A DNA stretch of 64,000 nucleotides from Companilactobacillus tucceti DSM 20183 (GTDB taxonomy: Bacteria; Bacillota; Bacilli; Lactobacillales; Lactobacillaceae): the NCBI RefSeq assembly GCF_001434665.1, contig NZ_AZDG01000002.1, positions 1 through 64,000 on the forward strand, written 5' to 3'. Shown piece after piece: positions 55,767 through 64,000 of this stretch (the first letter of the stretch is position 1; the number at the start of each line of letters is the position of its first letter). Both the position numbers and the translations under genes were made by a program. A model generated the notes under the pieces. It was not told the origin of the DNA and made no database searches. It worked only from the letters and a program-made list of their open reading frames with translations.

Positions 55767-55769
55767 TGA

Positions 55770-55808
55770 TAACACCGCGCCTAAATGGATAAGTCGCGGT
55801 GTTTTTGT
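55770..55808 (+). terminator. Terminator of the YfcC gene
   Basis: AACACCGCG / CGCGGTGTT stem with a long loop and a T-rich tail. Confidence 0.88.
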
Positions 55809-55933
55809 TTCAGAAAAGTGCTAAAAATTTGTTTTATCTAGGAAAATTGGTTAATTTAGAGTTAATAAGTATTTTGATAAATCAAATTCTATTTAGAAAG
55901 GAAAGGACTTAGTTTCCTTGAAAGTTTGGTAAA

Positions 55934-57232
55934 ATGTTTAACTTTAATACACAATCTAAAAAATATTCACTAAACGGTGAAATAACTGTTCCTGGAGATA
56001 AGAGTATTGCTCATAGAGCTATTATGTTCGGCTCATTAGCAAAAGGAGTAACTCAACTTAGTAACTTTTCTTTTTCTGAAGATTTAGCTACAACTGCGCG
56101 AGTTTTTAAAGAATTAGGCGCTAAAATTCATTCAGAACCTAGTACTAAAAGCATGATTATAAAAGGTACTAATCATCAATTCAAAAAATTAGATACACCA
56201 CTTGAAATTCATAACGTTGGAGAATTAGAGAGTCTTCTATTAGGAGTTTTGGCATCTGTTCCAGAAGAATATATTATTGATGGAGGAGATTTCCTAAAGA
56301 AAAGACCCCAAAAGAACACTTTGAGACTTTTAAGTGAAATGGGAGCTAAGTATGTTCCTGTATCTGAAGAAGCTCTGCCATTAAAAATTACTGGTAGTGA
56401 AGATTTAAATGGTATAACGTATCAACAAGAAATTTCTAGTGCGCAAATTAAAAGTAGTTTAATTTTAGCTGGACTTTATGCCAAGTCAAAAACAAAGATT
56501 ATCAGAAAAATACCAACTAGAAATCATACTGAAGTTTTAGCTAATTATTTTGGAGCTGGTATAGATATGAATGACAAGATTATTACTATTGATCCCAAAA
56601 TGACACATCTAAAGGGTCAAAGTCTTAATATTCCAGGTGATTTTTCATCAGCTTCTTTTTATTTAGTAGGGGCTATGTTATCTAAAGATAGTAAAATAAC
56701 CCTTCGTAGAGTTGGTTTGAATCCTACTAGAATTGGTTTACTAGATGTTATTAAACAAATGGGTGGACAGATTGAAATTAGTAATCGGGTAGATAATATT
56801 GAACCATACGGTGATTTAACAGTTTGGAATCAATCACTGCATGGTACAACAATTACCGCTGAAAAAGTTCCATCTATTATAGATGAAATTCCTTTGATAG
56901 CATTGATAGCTTCACAAGCAACTGGAAAAACAGTTATAGAAGAAGTTCAAGATGTTTATCTTCAAAATAGTGAACGAGTTAGAATTATGAGAACTGAATT
57001 GGCTAAGTTAGGAATCGTTATGCAAATAAATGATGATTCCATTGTGATTGAGGGAAATCAACAAGTTAAAGTTAAAGATGATGTTGATAGTCATAAAGAT
57101 CATCGAATTGCGATGATGCTCGTTATAGCTTCAAATTTAACTAAAACGCCTTTCCAAATAAAAAACATTGAAGCCATAGATGTTTCATATCCTAATTTTA
57201 TTTCCGACTTGAAGAAATTAGTTAACTTTTAG
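55934..57232 (+). CDS. EPSP synthase (AroA) paralogue with altered active site
   Basis: A 432-residue protein with the full inside-out alpha/beta barrel of EPSP synthase: VPGDKSIAHRA (19-29), ISSAQIKSS (167-175), TRNHTE (195-200), PGDFSSA (234-240), IDEIP (316-320) and KDHRIAMM (388-395). But the PEP-binding N-x-G-T-x-x-R is NVGELES (94-100), so Thr and Arg are Glu and Ser, and the KETDR-type motif is QNSER (344-348). A normal AroA function is therefore doubtful. It is alone, with no other shikimate gene nearby. The ribosome site is weak and lies after a AAGGAAA/TTTCCTT inverted repeat. No symbol is given because function is uncertain. Confidence 0.8.
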   Translation: MFNFNTQSKKYSLNGEITVPGDKSIAHRAIMFGSLAKGVTQLSNFSFSEDLATTARVFKELGAKIHSEPSTKSMIIKGTNHQFKKLDTPLEIHNVGELESLLLGVLASVPEEYIIDGGDFLKKRPQKNTLRLLSEMGAKYVPVSEEALPLKITGSEDLNGITYQQEISSAQIKSSLILAGLYAKSKTKIIRKIPTRNHTEVLANYFGAGIDMNDKIITIDPKMTHLKGQSLNIPGDFSSASFYLVGAMLSKDSKITLRRVGLNPTRIGLLDVIKQMGGQIEISNRVDNIEPYGDLTVWNQSLHGTTITAEKVPSIIDEIPLIALIASQATGKTVIEEVQDVYLQNSERVRIMRTELAKLGIVMQINDDSIVIEGNQQVKVKDDVDSHKDHRIAMMLVIASNLTKTPFQIKNIEAIDVSYPNFISDLKKLVNF

Positions 57233-57304
57233 ACATTTGGAACTTCTTTTTTTTTATTCATTATCGTATGATAACGGTAGTGAGATTATGTAAGGGGTTA
57301 CTTA

Positions 57305-58129
57305 ATGATTAAATTTATTGGAACTGATATGGATGGTACTTTGTTAAATAGTTATAGTAAGATATCCAAAGAAAACATTGATTCTATTCTTAGGGCAGTG
57401 AACTCAGGGATAAAATATGCAATTTGTTCTGGAAGAACTTTACATTCAGTTAATAGTTTCTTTTCTAAAGATTTAAAAATACCAGGATATAGGGTCGTCT
57501 TGAATGGAGCAGTTGTTGTAGATCCTAAGGGTAAAAAAATTGTTGATGCACCTATTGATAAAAAAACTGTTGAGGAAATTTTTAAAAGGGTAGAGTTCAG
57601 CAATTTTAAAGTGGTTTTAGATGGTTTAAATAGTTCATATATATATGATCCTAATCATAATTTCTCAGCTTATTATGAGGGATTTGATCGTCATCATTTT
57701 AGGGCTGAAGATTTTAATAAACTTAGATCTGTCAACGAAAATGAAAATTTTCAAATATATAAAGTTTGCTTTAGTACATCACCCAAGAGGTTGCCAGAGT
57801 TAAAAAAGAAATTAGAATCGCTTGCGTCTTTGGATGTCTCAATAAGCCGATCAGGTAGTGACTACTTTGAGGTAAATGCATTAGATGTTTCCAAACTTTC
57901 GGCTTTACAGAGAATTTCTGAATACGAGAGTATTCCTATTACTGAATTTATGTGTTTTGGTGACTACGGGAATGATTTAGAGATGATCAAAAACGTTGGC
58001 TATGGAGTTGCTATGGATAATGCAATTGATTTAGTTAAAGATGAATCGTGGACAATTACTAAAAATAATAATGATAATGGTGTTTCATTTATGATCGAAC
58101 GTGTTTTAAATGGAGACTTTGATGAATAA
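57305..58129 (+). CDS. Cof-type HAD hydrolase
   Basis: A 274-residue HAD phosphatase of the Cof/type IIB group. Motif I DMDGTL at 8-13 supplies the nucleophile Asp; the CxxC2 cap occupies about 85-190; motif IV GDYGNDLEM gives the metal-binding Asp. Such enzymes act on sugar phosphates, FMN or nucleotides; the substrate is open. AAGGGG precedes the ATG. It is followed by a terminator shared with the convergent permease gene. Confidence 0.88.
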   Translation: MIKFIGTDMDGTLLNSYSKISKENIDSILRAVNSGIKYAICSGRTLHSVNSFFSKDLKIPGYRVVLNGAVVVDPKGKKIVDAPIDKKTVEEIFKRVEFSNFKVVLDGLNSSYIYDPNHNFSAYYEGFDRHHFRAEDFNKLRSVNENENFQIYKVCFSTSPKRLPELKKKLESLASLDVSISRSGSDYFEVNALDVSKLSALQRISEYESIPITEFMCFGDYGNDLEMIKNVGYGVAMDNAIDLVKDESWTITKNNNDNGVSFMIERVLNGDFDE

Positions 58130-58140
58130 ATGAGATCAAA

Positions 58141-58176
58141 AGAGCCAGTAATCCAAATGGATTGCTGGCTTTTTTA
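58141..58176. terminator. Bidirectional terminator between the HAD gene and NCS2 permease
   Basis: AGCCAGTAATCC / GGATTGCTGGCT stem with an AAAT loop; T5 on the right and A-rich on the left serve both directions. Confidence 0.85.
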
Positions 58177-59520
58177 TATACTCTTAACTTTTGCAATTGA
58201 TTCCTTGACATTTGGCATTAGTAAATTTAAAAGTATCGCTGAGACAGCAGCAATAGCAATTGGTGAACCTAATAAGTATTGCAGTAATTGAGGAGCCTGT
58301 TTAATGACTGATTGTGGTAATAATACTAAAGCTAATGTCAAAATGATTGGTAATCCGATTATATAAATATCTCTATCTGTGGTATGGAGACTTCTGATAA
58401 CATTTAGACCGTTTAGCATGATGGTTACACAAATGATTGCAAAAACACCACCAATCACTGGAGCAGGAATTGCGGCCAAAAAGGCGGATAACTTACTGAA
58501 AAATCCTAAAATAGTGAACCAGATTCCAGCAAATAAGAATACGCGTTTACTAGCAACGCCTGTAATAGAAATAATTCCAGCATTAGTAGAATATCCAGTA
58601 ACAGGGGTTGTACCTAGAAGTGATGCTACTAAGCAACTGAATCCTTCACCAATGATCCCCATATTCCATTGCTTCTTACTTATTTTGTGGTTTGTAACAG
58701 CGCCCATTGCAAACCAAGTACCGGTTGTTTCAGTGGTTATAACAGCATAGATGATTATGAAAGTAATGATTGCAGATGCGGAAAAATGAATTCCATAATG
58801 AAAAACAGTTCTTTGTGGAAGACTAAACCAAGCTGCTTCATTGACTGTTTTCCAATCAAAAATCCCCATAACAGTGGAGACAAAAGTACCAACGGCCAGG
58901 GCTAAAATTATTGATCCAGTTCTAAAAAATCGCCTTACGTGCGGAAAACGCATACTGATACTTACGGCAATCAATAAGGTTAAAGCTGTAATAGAAGCCA
59001 AAATAATATTGTTGTTTATATTTCCGGTTGCTTTAAAGATATTGTCGTTTAGAGCAGAAGGGATTAATGATAGTCCAACACAAGTGATTATAGTTCCACC
59101 CACTAGAGCAGGAACTAGTTTACTGATAACCTTTTGAAATATTCCAGTAATTCCCATTAATATTAAAATAATTGATCCGACCAGTAACGCTCCAATCAGA
59201 TTTCCCATACCTTCACCTTTTATACCACCAGACGCTAAAACTACTCCAGCTGCAGCTCCTAGTGGGACAAAAGAAGGACCTTGGGAGACGGGCATTTTCA
59301 TAAAGAAATATGTTTGTAGAATTGTACCGATACCGGCCGCTAAGAAAGTGGATTGTAATAATCCCATTTGATCTGATAATCCCATGGACATCATTCCCGC
59401 TAAAATAATTGGTGGAACATATATATCCATAGCTAATACGTGCTGAAAACCTAGGAATCCCGATTCAATCAAACTGACTTTATCATCTGGACCTACTAAA
59501 AGATTACTGTTATTTTCCAT
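58174..59520 (-). CDS. NCS2 family nucleobase permease (xanthine/uracil type)
   Basis: A 448-residue, about 14-segment proton symporter of the NCS2/NAT family. The family signature is seen in SFVPLGAAAG, LLGTTPVTGYSTNAGIISITGV and the AAIPAPVIGG stretch. It resembles xanthine permeases (PbuX/PucK) more than UraA, but the exact nucleobase is not settled. GGGAG precedes the ATG. A 170-nt structured leader with a terminator and a PurBox-like site upstream point to purine-dependent control. Confidence 0.87.
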   Translation of the reverse strand: MENNSNLLVGPDDKVSLIESGFLGFQHVLAMDIYVPPIILAGMMSMGLSDQMGLLQSTFLAAGIGTILQTYFFMKMPVSQGPSFVPLGAAAGVVLASGGIKGEGMGNLIGALLVGSIILILMGITGIFQKVISKLVPALVGGTIITCVGLSLIPSALNDNIFKATGNINNNIILASITALTLLIAVSISMRFPHVRRFFRTGSIILALAVGTFVSTVMGIFDWKTVNEAAWFSLPQRTVFHYGIHFSASAIITFIIIYAVITTETTGTWFAMGAVTNHKISKKQWNMGIIGEGFSCLVASLLGTTPVTGYSTNAGIISITGVASKRVFLFAGIWFTILGFFSKLSAFLAAIPAPVIGGVFAIICVTIMLNGLNVIRSLHTTDRDIYIIGLPIILTLALVLLPQSVIKQAPQLLQYLLGSPIAIAAVSAILLNLLMPNVKESIAKVKSI

Positions 59521-59550
59521 TGTTTTCTCCCTTTTAACTTATCGTGAACT

Positions 59551-59724
59551 AAAAAAATCGGACAAGGCAAATTAACGATTGCTTGGTCCGAGAAAGACCT
59601 AGTCGTAGTTTGCTTGACCGATTTATAATCCGATTCGTACGTGGGCTTATGAAAAATACACGTGAGAATATTGGGTGTAAAATCCGCCTTGTCAAACAAC
59701 GAAAAGATACTAGGTACTTTCTCG
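59551..59724 (-). promoter_or_regulatory. Structured leader RNA with terminator, candidate riboswitch
   Basis: On the minus-strand RNA, CGAGAAAG-U-ACCUAGU (59724-59709) pairs with ACUAGGUCUUUCUCG (59603-59589): 15 bp with one bulge, closing about 105 nt. Inside are GUUGUUUGAC / GUCAAGCAAAC (59700-59691 with 59618-59608) and a CACGU/ACGUG hairpin (59663-59639). Right after the closing helix comes a terminator (59590-59559) with seven U, 30 nt before the gene. GACAAGGC (59693-59686) is perfectly complementary to GCCUUGUC in the terminator's right arm (59568-59561), giving an alternative antiterminating pair. I could not find the purine-riboswitch core (GUUUCUACC). Confidence 0.65.
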
Positions 59725-59811
59725 AGATTTATTTGATAGGTGATAATCTGACACTTCCTTAAAAGATAATAGTTAATAGACTAACATGTATAAAAAATAT
59801 AATAAAGAGTG

Positions 59812-59826
59812 AAATGTTCGTGTTTT
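59812..59826 (-). promoter_or_regulatory. PurBox-like site upstream of the NCS2 permease
   Basis: Minus-strand AAAACACGAACATTT contains CGAACATT, the core of the PurR PurBox, upstream of the likely promoter region of the permease. A second, clear inverted box is not seen. Confidence 0.45.
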
Positions 59827-59829
59827 ACT

Positions 59830-60217
59830 GATAATGGATGTTTTTTAATAAAATTAATGGTTCAAATATACGGTAAACATATATTTCAAAATTAACATTA
59901 AATGATGATTAGATAAAAATTAATGTTATGTTTGTTATATCAATAAAAAATAATAATCCTTTTTTGCAGTATAGGTTGAATTTACAACGTTCTGACTATT
60001 TTATGGCAAAAAAAATACTTTACTTTGATAAGTTTAATAGATATATTATAAGAAATTTCAAATAGATTTGAGATTTTATTACTTATTCATCTGGAAGATA
60101 GATTAAAATAAGTATATTTAAAATAATATGATATTATTTTGGTACTTTATGTAAAGAATAATGATATTATATAAAAGTGCTGGAATTGTCTATTAAGGAA
60201 AAAGGAGTTATTTAAAA
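59830..60217. other. AT-rich intergenic region between NCS2 and CNT genes
   Basis: About 390 nt between divergent transporter genes without a credible coding frame. It must contain the promoter of the nucleoside transporter (TTGGTA at 60139-60144 is one candidate -35). A half copy of the palindrome seen at 49827-49849 (TTGATAAGTTTAA at 60025-60037) occurs here, possibly by chance in AT-rich DNA. Confidence 0.5.
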
Positions 60218-61429
60218 ATGGGTATGTACCTAGTAATTAATATTATAGGTCTAGTTATTTTTCTTGCCATTGGCTTCCTGTTCTCTAAAGATAGGAGAGC
60301 AATTCAATGGAAGTCAATTGCAATCATGGTTGTACTTAATTTAGTATTAGCGTGGTTTTTGACAAGTTTTGGGGTTGGACGAGCAATCGTTTCTGGAGCT
60401 GCTGAAGGTTTTAACTGGTTAGTTCAAGTAGCATATGTCGGAATAGAATTTGCTCTTCCAAGTTGGGTCCATGTGAAGCAAATGGACTTTGTAACAAGTG
60501 CTTTATTGCCAATTTTGTTGATCGTTCCGTTATTTGACATTTTGACATACATTGGTGTTTTACCTTTTATCATTAAATGGATCGGTAAGGGATTATCGTT
60601 CATTACTGGACAGCCTAAGTTTGAATCATTCTTCGCTGTAGAAATGATGTTCTTAGGTAATACAGAAGCTTTAGCCGTATCAACTTTGCAATTAAAGCAA
60701 ATGAAGGCTCAACGAAATGTAACTTTGGCGATGATGTCGATGAGTTGTGTAACAGCTTCTATCATTGGAGCTTACATTCAAATGATGCCTGGTCAATTTG
60801 TTTTGACGGCTATTCCAATTAATATTATTAATGCAATTATTGTAACTAGCTTACTAAATCCAGTTACAGTTACACCAGAAGAAGATACGATCGCCAAACT
60901 TAGTGGAGAAGGAGAAAGTGGCAAAAAAGAACCATTCTTCTCATTCTTAGGTGACTCTATTCTGGGAGCCGGAAAATTGATCTTGATTATCGCAGCTAAC
61001 GTAATTGCTTTCGTTGCTTTAGCAGCATTGATCGATAAGGTTCTACAATTAGTTAATCCTTGGTTAACTTTAGAACATATTTTAGGAATTATTATGTATC
61101 CATTTGCCTGGTTATTAGGTCTTAATGGTCATGATTCATTCCAAATGGCTCAATATATGGGTACAAAGCTGGTAACTAACGAATTTGTAGTTATGGGTAA
61201 AGTTACAGGTATCGTTGGTAAATTCGATCCTCACTTTAAGGCAGTACTAACTGTCTTTATTACATCATTTGCTAACTTTTCAACGCTTGGAATGATTATT
61301 GGGTGTTTCAAGGGAATCGTTGACAAAGAAAAGAATGATACAATCTCTAAAAATGTTGGTTACATGCTATTATCAGGTATTTTAGTTTCACTATTATCAG
61401 CCGCATTTGTTGGTTTATTTGTTTGGTAA
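60218..61429 (+). CDS. NupC-type concentrative nucleoside transporter
   Basis: A 403-residue membrane protein of the CNT family, which imports nucleosides with a cation. The blocks FFAVEMMFLGNTEALAVS (about 147-164) and FITSFANFSTLGMIIG (about 348-363) are family hallmarks. AAGGAG precedes the ATG. Next to NCS2 and AzgA permease genes, so this end of the window is a nucleobase and nucleoside uptake block. Substrate preference cannot be read from sequence. Confidence 0.9.
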   Translation: MGMYLVINIIGLVIFLAIGFLFSKDRRAIQWKSIAIMVVLNLVLAWFLTSFGVGRAIVSGAAEGFNWLVQVAYVGIEFALPSWVHVKQMDFVTSALLPILLIVPLFDILTYIGVLPFIIKWIGKGLSFITGQPKFESFFAVEMMFLGNTEALAVSTLQLKQMKAQRNVTLAMMSMSCVTASIIGAYIQMMPGQFVLTAIPINIINAIIVTSLLNPVTVTPEEDTIAKLSGEGESGKKEPFFSFLGDSILGAGKLILIIAANVIAFVALAALIDKVLQLVNPWLTLEHILGIIMYPFAWLLGLNGHDSFQMAQYMGTKLVTNEFVVMGKVTGIVGKFDPHFKAVLTVFITSFANFSTLGMIIGCFKGIVDKEKNDTISKNVGYMLLSGILVSLLSAAFVGLFVW

Positions 61430-61453
61430 TTTAAATTTGACATCTTCCAGACG

Positions 61454-61490
61454 TAAAAGCGTAAATCGAAAAAAGATTTGCGCTTTTTTG
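61454..61490 (+). terminator. Terminator of the CNT transporter gene
   Basis: AAAAGCGTAAATC / GATTTGCGCTTTT stem with an A-rich loop and T tail. Confidence 0.85.
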
Positions 61491-61547
61491 CTATACTAAA
61501 ATATGTGTGAAATTTTATAGATATATTTAAATTGGGGGAAATTGTTT

Positions 61548-62819
61548 TTGTTACAAAGCATAAAAAATGGAATTAATTTAAAAAAAGAAGTAATTGCGGG
61601 AATAACTAGTTTTTTCGCCATTTCTTATATTTTGATCGTAAATCCAATGATTCTAAAAGATGCAGGCATGTCTATTGAAATAACATTCTTTGCTACAGCA
61701 TTTTCATCTTTTATAGGATGTTTGATCATGGCGTTTTGGGGTGATAGCCCAATTACTTTAACACCAGGGATGGGAGTAAATGCCTTTTTTACTTATACAT
61801 TAGTAGGTAGTATGGGATTGACTTGGCAACAAGCGTTAACAGTCTCCTTATTTAGTGGAATTGTATACGCAATAGTTGCTTTTACTCCCTTAAGTGAAAT
61901 ATTATCTAATGATATTCCTGATAATTTGAAGCGAGGAATTACTGTTGGGATAGGCTTATTTTTAGTTGAATTAGGAATGGAAAAAGCCGAGATCATAAAA
62001 TCTGGTGGCAGTCATTCTTTGCTAGCCTTTGGCTCTATAACAAATACATCAACTCTAGTAGCCTTTTTAGGCATTTTAATATGTCTATTTCTAATGATGA
62101 AAAAGATTCCTGGAGACTTTTTGATAGGAATAATTATTACTACTATAATTGCCAAAGTATTTGGAGTTAGTGGTTCAGCTTCATCAACAGTTTCAATTAA
62201 AGACATTGGAGTCTTTGCACATTCATTATTACAATTTGATTTTTCAAGTTTTTTTAGTGCAAAATTTATTATTGCAATTTTTTCAATGTCGATGATATTG
62301 ATTTTTGAATCTATGGGGCTATTACAAGGATTATTGGAAGATACAAAAAGGTTTAAGAAATCGTTTCAGGCAAGTTCTATCACTGCTATTTTATCTTCAG
62401 GATTATCTACAAGTCCAACGGTAGCGGCTGCAGAGAGTGCTTCTGGTATTCAAAGTGGTGGACGCACAGGTATTACTGCGTTAGTTACAGGAATATTATT
62501 TGGGATTTCGATTATTGCAGCTCCGCTAATAGCTTTAATACCACAGGCTGCCATTTCTCCAGTAATAATAATCACTGGTGCAATTATGATGAAGGAACTT
62601 TCAAGTATTGATATGCGAGAATTAGATGATTGGATTCCAGCATTTTTAATAGTTACTTTAATACCATTGACTGGGAGTATTTCGACTGGTCTACAATTTG
62701 GTTTTATTTCATATCCGTTAGTGAAATTCTTTGCTAAAAAAAGAGAAGATATTAATCCTGTCATATTAATTGTTTCAGGTTTATTTTTAATTAATCTAAT
62801 ATTGTCAGCTATAATATAA
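61548..62819 (+). CDS. AzgA family guanine/hypoxanthine/adenine permease (PbuG/PbuO-like)
   Basis: A 423-residue purine permease of the AzgA branch with about 12 membrane segments. SYILIVNPMIL near the N-terminus, TPGMGVNAFFTY and the SSGLSTSPTVAAAESASGIQSGGRTG stretch (within about 284-309) are typical. The start is TTG at 61548, 9 nt after GGGGG; a TTG at 61542 lies too close. Which purine is carried is not certain. Confidence 0.9.
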   Translation: MLQSIKNGINLKKEVIAGITSFFAISYILIVNPMILKDAGMSIEITFFATAFSSFIGCLIMAFWGDSPITLTPGMGVNAFFTYTLVGSMGLTWQQALTVSLFSGIVYAIVAFTPLSEILSNDIPDNLKRGITVGIGLFLVELGMEKAEIIKSGGSHSLLAFGSITNTSTLVAFLGILICLFLMMKKIPGDFLIGIIITTIIAKVFGVSGSASSTVSIKDIGVFAHSLLQFDFSSFFSAKFIIAIFSMSMILIFESMGLLQGLLEDTKRFKKSFQASSITAILSSGLSTSPTVAAAESASGIQSGGRTGITALVTGILFGISIIAAPLIALIPQAAISPVIIITGAIMMKELSSIDMRELDDWIPAFLIVTLIPLTGSISTGLQFGFISYPLVKFFAKKREDINPVILIVSGLFLINLILSAII

Positions 62820-62820
62820 T

Positions 62821-62856
62821 AAAAGCCGATCAGATATCTGTCTGAACGGCTTTTTT
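62821..62856 (+). terminator. Terminator of the AzgA permease gene
   Basis: AAAAGCCG..TCAGA / TCTGA..CGGCTTTT stem with a short loop and six T. Confidence 0.87.
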
Positions 62857-62982
62857 ATATATTTTCTTAGTTTTTTATGTTAAAAAGGAATAAAAAATAT
62901 TCCAACATTAGTATAAATTGATTGTGAATTATTATTCAAAGGAGTAGAATACTGTTTGTTATCAAATAGGGAGATGAAACAA

Positions 62983-63480
62983 ATGGTAAAATTTTTACGT
63001 AATAGTAAAGTTGCTTCCGTTATTTTAGCAGTTATCAGAGTCTACTTGGGATTTGAGTGGGCAATTGCTGGTTGGGGTAAAATAACTGGTGGTTTTTCAG
63101 CTTCAGGGATGCTGATGGGTGTTGTTAAGAATCCTGTTAAAGGACCAGAAGGGAACGTATTATATCCATGGTTCAATGGAATGATACAACATATGATCTT
63201 GCCTAATTCAGGTGCAATTAGTTTTATGGTTGCTTGGGGTGAGTTCCTAGTTGGTTTAGGTTTAATTTTTGGTTGCTTAACTACTGCCGCTACTTTCTTT
63301 GGTATGATGATGAACTTCTCATACATGTTGGCTGGAACAGTATCAGTTAATCCAGAATATATTTTCTTAGAAATGTTTATCATTTTTGCTGGTTTCAATG
63401 CTGGTAAAATTGGCTTGGATTACTGGGTAATTCCATGGATCAGAACACATATTTTTAAACAGAAAACTAAAACGGAATAA
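62983..63480 (+). CDS. DoxX family membrane protein
   Basis: A 165-residue protein with four membrane segments of the DoxX type (GFEWAIAGWGKI, WGEFLVGLGLIFG, FFGMMMNFSYMLAG and FLEMFIIFAGFNAG), a group linked to thiosulfate:quinone oxidoreductase or thiol redox complexes in other bacteria; its role in lactobacilli is unknown. The ATG at 62983 is 9 nt after AGGGAG; an in-frame ATG at 62974 touches that site. Single gene between terminators. Confidence 0.85.
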   Translation: MVKFLRNSKVASVILAVIRVYLGFEWAIAGWGKITGGFSASGMLMGVVKNPVKGPEGNVLYPWFNGMIQHMILPNSGAISFMVAWGEFLVGLGLIFGCLTTAATFFGMMMNFSYMLAGTVSVNPEYIFLEMFIIFAGFNAGKIGLDYWVIPWIRTHIFKQKTKTE

Positions 63481-63482
63481 AT

Positions 63483-63517
63483 AAAAAGTCGACCTAAAAA
63501 GGCCGGCTTTTTATTTT
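63483..63517. terminator. Bidirectional terminator between DoxX and esterase genes
   Basis: AAAAAG..CG..CC / GG..CG..CTTTTT stem with an A-rich loop between convergent genes; the tail reaches the esterase stop codon. Confidence 0.75.
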
Positions 63518-64000
63518 TCTAACCAATTCATAACATTTTCGATGTTTCCAACCCAGGTTGTCCAAGAATGATCTCCATCGACTGCCATGTATTTAAAATC
63601 ATCTTTTAAGTGAACCGTTAAAAAGTTTTTAAACATAACATTATCTTCATGCATATAGTCGTCATCCCCACAAATCGTAAGAACTTTTAATTTGGGATGT
63701 TGGCGATTAAAAATATTGACTAATTGGTTATCAAAAACTTTTTGAGAACTATCAAAAATAGTATCGAAAGTATTCTTTTCCATTGGTGCTTTGGGGTTAT
63801 TACGGAACTTCTCTATATCTACAACTGGTGATAGTCCTGCTACTTTACTAAATTTGTCAGGATTCTTGAAGGCAATTTTAAGGGCACCATAACCGCCCAT
63901 ACTTGAGCCAACAATATAGTTATCTTTTTTATCTGTTGAGATAGGTAAGAGCGATTGAATTTTAGGGATATATTCATTAATAAAAAAGGTATAGTAAGGT
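63511..64000 (-). CDS. Esterase D/tributyrin-esterase family hydrolase (partial)
   Basis: The C-terminal 163 residues of an alpha/beta hydrolase of the esterase D (PF00756) family; the N-terminus is beyond the window edge. The nucleophile elbow is GSSMGGYG, the acid region reads TICGDDDYMHED, and the catalytic His is in DGDHSWTTW. The frame stays open from 63900 up to the window end. Related lactobacillus enzymes (EstA type) hydrolyse short-chain esters. Convergent with DoxX. Confidence 0.87.
   Translation of the reverse strand, partial: PYYTFFINEYIPKIQSLLPISTDKKDNYIVGSSMGGYGALKIAFKNPDKFSKVAGLSPVVDIEKFRNNPKAPMEKNTFDTIFDSSQKVFDNQLVNIFNRQHPKLKVLTICGDDDYMHEDNVMFKNFLTVHLKDDFKYMAVDGDHSWTTWVGNIENVMNWLEK

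Noticed and set aside
59551-59724. Classical purine (guanine/adenine) riboswitch
   Set aside because: The leader has a terminator, but the conserved core and kissing-loop layout could not be found; helices are longer and arranged differently.

Overview
The window is a gene-dense, AT-rich stretch of a chromosome from a member of the Lactobacillaceae; the gene set and order would suit the Companilactobacillus (L. alimentarius/farciminis) group, though I cannot fix the genus from sequence alone. The reasons are a D-lactate dehydrogenase, a Gram-positive PdhABCD complex, an RpoY-RNase J1 pair, a sufCDSUB operon, T-box and PyrR attenuators, CcpA (cre) sites, and the Bacillus-like order ftsW-ylbG-rsmD-coaD-ylbL followed by comEA-comEC-holA. 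Several genes use TTG or GTG starts placed just after a good ribosome binding site. I see no rRNA, tRNA, prophage, insertion sequence or CRISPR array.

Layout: 1-3.7 kb (minus strand) holds def, rpoY, RNase J1 and a diacylglycerol kinase-like gene. 3.7-4.5 kb has no gene. 4.5-11.75 kb is a pyruvate block: lrgAB (pyruvate-transporter-type LrgAB), ldhD and pdhABCD, with one perfect cre site before lrgA and two near-perfect cre sites flanking the pdh promoter. 11.8-22.5 kb runs through yktA, an inositol-monophosphatase-family gene, typA, ftsW, ylbG, rsmD, coaD, ylbL, comEA, comEC and holA. 22.5-31.3 kb carries rpsT (minus), rpsO, RNase J2, a TPR protein, tuf, tig, clpX and engB. 31.4-36.6 kb is the Suf Fe-S cluster operon. 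36.7-41.3 kb has a divergent DprA-like gene, a histidine phosphatase, and tyrS plus an NhaC-family transporter behind a tyrosine T-box. 41.4-46.2 kb is the pyrBCFED operon behind two consecutive PyrR-type attenuators. 46.2-57.3 kb is accessory metabolism: aldehyde dehydrogenase, PadR plus a DUF4097 protein, a three-gene oxidoreductase operon behind a long palindrome, a LysR regulator, an NTF2-like protein, a YfcC transporter and a solitary aroA-like gene with altered active-site residues. 57.3-64 kb has a HAD phosphatase, three nucleobase/nucleoside transporters (NCS2 on minus, CNT and AzgA on plus), a DoxX protein and a truncated esterase.

The parts connect. LrgAB, D-LDH and PDH all act on pyruvate and carry cre sites, so carbon status probably switches the whole block. 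Pyrimidine synthesis (PyrR attenuators) and salvage transport (NCS2, CNT and AzgA genes) share the window. RNase J1 and J2 are both present but J2 lacks one metal-ligand histidine.

The most promising undescribed item is the untranslated leader of the NCS2 permease (59551-59724, minus strand). It has a 15-bp closing helix, inner helices, a terminator, and an 8-nt segment able to disrupt that terminator: riboswitch-like architecture that I could not match to the purine riboswitch core. Next come a long palindromic repeat present twice in opposite orientations (22.5 kb and 46.3 kb), the degenerate EPSP-synthase paralogue, the divergent DprA, and a 23-bp palindrome upstream of the oxidoreductase operon.
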